Shown here piece after piece: positions 30,712 through 34,211 of a stretch of DNA of 34,211 nt. The stretch spans positions 1 through 34,211 of the forward strand of contig NZ_BCQP01000092.1 of assembly GCF_001552135.1 (NCBI RefSeq), written 5' to 3'. Position 1 is the first letter of the stretch. Each line of letters begins with the position of its first letter. The notes under the pieces are model-generated. The model saw nothing but the letters and a program-made list of their open reading frames with translations. It did not search any database and was not told the DNA's origin. The position numbers and the translations under genes were made by a program. Source of the DNA: Actinomadura chibensis NBRC 106107. Its GTDB lineage: Bacteria; Actinomycetota; Actinomycetes; Streptosporangiales; Streptosporangiaceae.

Positions 30712-32310
30712 GTGAGCACGTCAGTCATCGAGCCCGGCACGCGCCTCGCCGGCCGCTACCGGCTGGAGGAGCGCATCAGCGACTCCGGCGGTTCGGCCCT
30801 CTGGAAGGCCATCGACGAGATCCTCGCGCGGGCGGTCGCCGTCCGCACCTTCGACCCCGAGTTCCCCCGGATCGCCGAGGCGGTCACGTCCGCCCGCGCC
30901 GCGAGCAGGCTGACCGACCCCCGGCTCACCCAGGTGTTCGACGCCGACGACAGCGGCGAAAGCGCGTACGTCGTCAGCGAGTGGGTCGCGGGCGAGACCC
31001 TGGAGGGCATGCTCGCCAAGGCCCCGCTGGAGCCCGGACGCGCCGCGACCCTGCTCTACGAGGCGGCCGAGGCGATCTCCGCCGCGCACGCGGGCGGGCT
31101 GTCGCACCTCTGCCTCACCCCTCGCGACCTCGTCTGGACGACCGGCGGCACCGTCAAGATCCTCGGCGTCGCGACCGACGCCGTGCTCGGCGACCGGCAG
31201 TCCGACGACCCGGGCGGCGACGACGTCCGCGGCCTCGGCCGGATGCTGTACGCCGCGCTCACCGCGCACTGGCCGGGCGACCCCGCCGGGTCCGAGCTGC
31301 CCGCTGCGCCCGCCGTGGACGGCGTCCCGCACGCGCCCCGGCAGGTCCAGGCCGGGATCTCGCACGCCATCGACGCGATCGTCTGCCGCTGCCTCGGCCT
31401 CGGCACGGCGGAGGCGCTCGCGTCCCCCGCCGATCTCGCGAAGGCGCTGCGCGGCGTCCCGCGCACGCCGCTGCCGCTGTTCGCCGGGCTCGGGCACGCC
31501 CAGCCGCCCGCGCGTCCGGCGCCGCCGCGTCGTCCGGCCGCGCCCGGCGCCACGCAGCCGCACCGGCCGCCCGCCGAGCCGGAGCAGCAGGCCGCGTCGC
31601 ACGTCCCGCCGCCGCGCGTGCGCGGACGCCGGGACGCCCCGCCGCCCCCGCCCGGTTCCACCGGCACCCGGACGGCGCCCGCGCACGGCGCGCCGGGACG
31701 GTCCGGCAACCGCGCCCTGCTCGGCGTCGCGGCCGCCGCCCTGACCGTCATCGTCGGGCTCGGCGCGTGGGCGCTGAGCGGCCTCCGCGACAAGGGCGAC
31801 CCGAACGACAACGTCACCGACAAGGGCCGCCAGAGCGCCCCGGCGAAGCCGTCCGTCACCGAGCTCAAGGTGCGGAGCGCGGAGGGCGTCGACCCCGTCG
31901 GCCAGGACGGCGGCAAGGGCACGGAGAAGGGCCGGCTCGCCGTCGACGGCAAGGCCGGCACGGCATGGCGCAGCTCCTACTACACCTCGCCGGACTTCGG
32001 CAGGCTCAAGGAGGGGCTCGGGCTCCTGCTCGACATGGGCCAGACGGTCAAGGTCAGCGAGATCAAGGCCCAGCTTCCCGCCCAGTCGGCCGGGGCGACG
32101 ATCCAGTTGAAGATCGGCGCCACGTCCGACGCGGGCTCGATGCAGAAGGTGGAGACGGCCACGGCCGGGGCCGGCAGCGTGACGTTCAAGCTCCAGCAGC
32201 CGCGCACGGCACGGTACGTGCTCCTCTGGTTCACCAAGCTCTCGCACGGGTCGGACGGCCAGATCCGAGCCGAGGTCAACGAGGTCTCCGTCCTCGGCTC
32301 GACCGACTGA
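30712..32310 (+). CDS. Membrane pseudokinase with extracellular discoidin-like domain
   Basis: The 532-aa protein resembles the C-terminal half of M. tuberculosis MviN (Rv3910). Residues 10-250 have the kinase fold (GRYRLEERISDSGGSALWKA), but key residues are lost: the VAIK Lys is Arg45 (AVAVRTF), HRD is TPRD (137-140) without the following Asn, and DFG is replaced by LGVAT (151-155). It should therefore be catalytically dead. A Pro-rich linker (260-330) precedes a membrane helix (about 334-357). Residues 380-532 resemble an F5/8C galactose-binding-like domain (LAVDGKAGTAWRSS). In mycobacteria this domain is phosphorylated by PknB and bound by FhaA. GTG 30697 is an alternative start. Confidence 0.88.
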   Translation: MSTSVIEPGTRLAGRYRLEERISDSGGSALWKAIDEILARAVAVRTFDPEFPRIAEAVTSARAASRLTDPRLTQVFDADDSGESAYVVSEWVAGETLEGMLAKAPLEPGRAATLLYEAAEAISAAHAGGLSHLCLTPRDLVWTTGGTVKILGVATDAVLGDRQSDDPGGDDVRGLGRMLYAALTAHWPGDPAGSELPAAPAVDGVPHAPRQVQAGISHAIDAIVCRCLGLGTAEALASPADLAKALRGVPRTPLPLFAGLGHAQPPARPAPPRRPAAPGATQPHRPPAEPEQQAASHVPPPRVRGRRDAPPPPPGSTGTRTAPAHGAPGRSGNRALLGVAAAALTVIVGLGAWALSGLRDKGDPNDNVTDKGRQSAPAKPSVTELKVRSAEGVDPVGQDGGKGTEKGRLAVDGKAGTAWRSSYYTSPDFGRLKEGLGLLLDMGQTVKVSEIKAQLPAQSAGATIQLKIGATSDAGSMQKVETATAGAGSVTFKLQQPRTARYVLLWFTKLSHGSDGQIRAEVNEVSVLGSTD

Positions 32311-32350
32311 CCCCGGTCGGGCGCCCCGCGCACCAGCGGGTTCGACGGCG

Positions 32351-32377
32351 CCGCGGCCTCCCCCGGGAGGACCGCGG
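32351..32377 (+). terminator. Terminator after the pseudokinase gene, first hairpin
   Basis: CCGCGGCCTCCC pairs with GGGAGG-A-CCGCGG with one bulge and a tiny loop, 40 nt after the stop codon. Confidence 0.6.
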
Positions 32378-32390
32378 CCCGACCGCCGCG

Positions 32391-32412
32391 CCGGTGGCGT
32401 CACCGCCACCGG
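32391..32412 (+). terminator. Second hairpin of the tandem terminator
   Basis: CCGGTGGCG (32391-32399), TCAC loop, CGCCACCGG (32404-32412): a perfect 9-bp stem. Together with the previous hairpin it insulates sigM from upstream transcription. Confidence 0.7.
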
Positions 32413-32434
32413 TCGGGACGCCGTTGAACGGTCT

Positions 32435-32464
32435 GTGACGTGGGGCGGCGCATGTCTGTATCGT
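32435..32464 (+). promoter_or_regulatory. Candidate sigM promoter
   Basis: GTGACG (32435-32440), 18-nt spacer, TATCGT (32459-32464), a housekeeping-type match giving a leader of about 110 nt. I found no GGAAC/GTC autoregulatory ECF promoter here. Confidence 0.45.
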
Positions 32465-32581
32465 GCCTGTGAGCAGATTGTCCCTTCGCCCCCAGGAATC
32501 CGTGGTGCCAACCCCAGCAGCCGGTCGCGGGCTCCCGGCGCCGGCCCGTGCCCGGCGTCCCGAACGAGAAAGCGGTCGCTC

Positions 32582-33205
32582 ATGACGTCGGTGAGCATGC
32601 GTCGCGTCGACGAGGTGCCCGACAAGGAGCTCCTCCACCGCCACGCCCAGGGGGACCCGCACGCGTTCGCCGAACTGGTCCACCGCCACCGGGACCGGAT
32701 GTGGGCCGTCGCGCTGCGCACCCTCGGCGACCCGGAGGAGGCCGCCGACGCCCTCCAGGACGCCTGCCTGTCGGCGTTCCGCGCGGCCGGACGGTTCCGC
32801 GGGGACGCCGCCGTCACCACCTGGCTGCACCGGATCGTGGTGAACGCGTGCCTGGACCGCGTCCGGCGCAAGTCCGTCCGCCCGGCGACGCCGATGGGGG
32901 ACGACGCCACGTTCGACGCCGTCGCGCCGAAGATGCCCGACCCGACCGACGCGCACGGCGTGTCCCTCGACGTCCGCACCGCCCTGGAGCAGCTGCCGTT
33001 CGAGCAGCGCGCGGCCCTCGTCCTCGTCGACATGATGGGCTATTCCGTCGACGACGCCGCCCAGGTGATGGAGGTCCCGCCCGGGACGATCAAGAGCCGC
33101 TGCGCGCGGGGACGGGCCCGCCTCGCCCCCCTTCTGGTCCACCACCGGAACCGACGGGAACCGAAAAACGTCGGAGGTGTGGAAGGAGGTGGCATGCCCA
33201 AGTGA
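32582..33205 (+). CDS. sigM: ECF RNA polymerase sigma factor SigM
   Basis: The 207-aa sigma factor directs transcription of a stress regulon. Region 2 spans about 15-85: ELLHRHAQGDPHAFAELVHRHRDRMW, then DPEEAADALQDACLSAFRAAGRFRG and TWLHRIVVNACLDRVRR. Region 4 spans about 130-185: LEQLPFEQRAALVLVDMMGYSVDDAAQVMEVPPGTIKSRCARGRARL. ATG 32582 is taken as start; ATG 32597 is possible. Position after murJ and the pseudokinase and before a zinc-finger anti-sigma gene equals Rv3911, supporting the name. Its TGA overlaps the GTG of the next gene by 4 nt, so the pair is translationally coupled. Confidence 0.93.
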   Translation: MTSVSMRRVDEVPDKELLHRHAQGDPHAFAELVHRHRDRMWAVALRTLGDPEEAADALQDACLSAFRAAGRFRGDAAVTTWLHRIVVNACLDRVRRKSVRPATPMGDDATFDAVAPKMPDPTDAHGVSLDVRTALEQLPFEQRAALVLVDMMGYSVDDAAQVMEVPPGTIKSRCARGRARLAPLLVHHRNRREPKNVGGVEGGGMPK

Positions 33206-33969
33206 ACCCCGCACACCTTGACTACGACGTCCTCGCCGACCTGGCCGAGGGAATGCTCGAAGACGACGAAGCCGCCTCCGTCAACGCGCACCTCGACACC
33301 TGCGCCGACTGCCGTGAACGATCCGCCGACCTCGCGGACGTCTCCCGGATCCTGGCGGAGGCACCCGTGCCGTCCATGCCCGCCGAACTGGCCGAGCGCA
33401 TCGACACCGCCATCGCCGCGGAGTCGCTGAACAGCGCCACGGTCGCGAGCCTGGCGGAGCGGCGCGGAAGGCGGCATTGGCGGATCCTCTCGGCCGCCGC
33501 GGCGGCCGTGGTGGTGCTCGGCGGCGGAGCGGCGGTCGGCAGCCTCGCGCTGGACGACGCGGACGGCGGCCACGGCCAGGCGGCGACCCCGCCGCAGGAC
33601 AACGCCCGTCCCCGCACCGCCGAGGGCATGGCGCCGAACGCCGCGCCCGCCGCCCCGGCCTTCGAGGTCGCCCGCAGCGGCACCCACTACCGGGCCGGGA
33701 CGCTCGCCGCGCAGGTCGGCGCCGTCGCGGCGGACGGCTCGGCGAAGCGCGGCCTGTCCGCCTCGCCGGACGCGCGGCTGCGCGAGTGCGTGCTCGGCGT
33801 GGTGGGGGAGCGCAAGCCCGTCCTCGTCGACCAGGCCGACTACGAGGGCGGCCCGGCGACCGTCATCGCCGTCCGCGGCGACCAGACCGGCAAGCTGACG
33901 GTCTGGGTCGTCGGCCCGGAGTGCTCCGCCGCCAACCAGCACGTCCTGAAGAAGATCGACAACGCCTGA
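33202..33969 (+). CDS. Transmembrane zinc-finger anti-sigma factor of SigM
   Basis: The 255-aa protein should hold SigM inactive at the membrane. The cytoplasmic anti-sigma domain (1-95) carries the ZAS motif H-x3-C-x2-C at NAHLDTCADC (about 30-39). A membrane helix lies near 94-117 (RILSAAAAAVVVLGGGAAVGSLAL). The extracellular part (120-255) has a Pro/Ala-rich linker and a small domain ending TVWVVGPECSAANQHVLKKID with two cysteines (near RLRECVLGVV and GPECSA) that could form a disulfide. The GTG start overlaps the sigM stop (GTGA), with AAGGAGGTGG just upstream. It corresponds by position to Rv3912 (RsmA). The thioredoxin genes that usually follow lie beyond the window, if present. Confidence 0.93.
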   Translation: MNPAHLDYDVLADLAEGMLEDDEAASVNAHLDTCADCRERSADLADVSRILAEAPVPSMPAELAERIDTAIAAESLNSATVASLAERRGRRHWRILSAAAAAVVVLGGGAAVGSLALDDADGGHGQAATPPQDNARPRTAEGMAPNAAPAAPAFEVARSGTHYRAGTLAAQVGAVAADGSAKRGLSASPDARLRECVLGVVGERKPVLVDQADYEGGPATVIAVRGDQTGKLTVWVVGPECSAANQHVLKKIDNA

Positions 33970-33983
33970 CGCGTGCCACCCCC

Positions 33984-34022
33984 GGAGGCCGTGCCCGTCC
34001 CGCCCGGACGGTCACGGCCTCC
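33984..34022 (+). terminator. Terminator of the sigM-anti-sigma operon
   Basis: GGAGGCCGTGCCCGTCC (33984-34000) pairs with GGACGGTCACGGCCTCC (34006-34022), 16 of 17 positions, with a 5-nt loop, 14 nt past the stop codon. Confidence 0.9.
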
Positions 34023-34173
34023 ACGCGTTCAGCGGCCCTTCACGCGCTCAGCGGCCCTTCGGGTGTTCAGCGGGCCTCCACGCGTTCAGCGGCCCTTCAC
34101 GCGCTCAGCGGCCCTTCGGGTGTTCAGCGGGTCTTCGGGTGTTCAGCGGGTCTTCACGCGTCTGCGGGCCCTT
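34022..34173. repeat. 19-bp tandem array, eight units, with 57-bp higher-order period
   Basis: Units begin at 34022, 34041, 34060, 34079, 34098, 34117, 34136 and 34155. The types are CACGCGTTCAGCGGCCCTT, CACGCGCTCAGCGGCCCTT and CGGGTGTTCAGCGGGYCTY. Units 1-3 and 4-6 repeat the same order, a 57-bp higher-order repeat; unit 7 duplicates unit 6. It begins exactly at the end of the terminator. Confidence 0.92.
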
Positions 34174-34211
34174 CGCGCGCCGGGGCGGATGTCGTATGGC
34201 CGGGGTGTCGC

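Noticed and set aside
1..34211. CRISPR array or mobile element
   Set aside because: The tandem arrays have no unique spacers, and there is no transposase, integrase or terminal inverted repeat pair.

Overview
The window is very GC-rich with strongly G/C-biased third codon positions. It carries an actinobacterial conserved block (mycothiol/inositol gene ino1, a C+ type zinc-ribbon S18, GTG starts, probable leaderless promoters). Gene order matches the oriC-proximal block of Streptomyces and, in two pieces, Mycobacterium tuberculosis (Rv0046c-Rv0056 and Rv3907c-Rv3912): rplI-rpsR-ssb-rpsF, GT87 membrane glycosyltransferase, ponA-type PBP, padR, ino1, then pcnA, a DUF6049 exoprotein, murJ, a kinase-like protein, sigM and its anti-sigma factor. 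The long glycine/proline-rich PBP tails and the doubled PBP gene suggest a Thermomonosporaceae-like organism (for example Actinomadura), but that family assignment is inference.

Layout. 1-1966: minus-strand ribosomal operon rpsF-ssb-rpsR-rplI, ended by a hairpin terminator. 1967-8451: variable segment with a 25-bp tandem array, a 55-aa coiled-coil gene behind a LexA-like box, a small membrane protein, endonuclease IV (nfo), a DUF4190 membrane protein, a 10-bp tandem array, a barstar-like gene, an unknown beta-rich protein with its own promoter, and a divergent APH-kinase/MerR pair. 8472-16299: minus-strand envelope cluster of two tandem class A PBPs followed by a GT87 enzyme. 16784-18598: padR and ino1 on the plus strand, padR preceded by a 13-bp phased operator array. 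18802-21951: an orphan peptide-type lipoprotein and an MFS exporter. 21980-24858: pcnA-bioA, overlapping by 4 nt, minus strand. 25234-33969: YbaK-like deacylase, DUF6049 protein, murJ, a membrane pseudokinase, sigM and its zinc-finger anti-sigma factor. 33970-34211: terminator plus a 19-bp tandem array.

How the genes fit together. Peptidoglycan and envelope synthesis is the main theme: MurJ flips lipid II; the pseudokinase, fused to MviN/MurJ in M. tuberculosis, probably reports phosphorylation state to it; two bifunctional PBPs polymerise and cross-link; GT87 adds polyprenyl-phosphate-donated sugars; Ino1 feeds phosphatidylinositol and mycothiol; SigM and its anti-sigma factor probably respond to envelope or redox stress. 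pcnA and the ribosomal operon are housekeeping. The accessory genes between rpsF and the GT87 gene look like lineage-specific insertions into an otherwise conserved block.

I found no CRISPR array, transposase, integrase, tRNA or rRNA. The strongest unusual signals are a LexA-like box upstream of the 55-aa gene, the phased padR operator, a 485-nt out-of-frame overlap between the DUF6049 gene and murJ, the duplicated PBP genes with duplicated control sequences, and several intergenic tandem arrays whose periods are not multiples of three.
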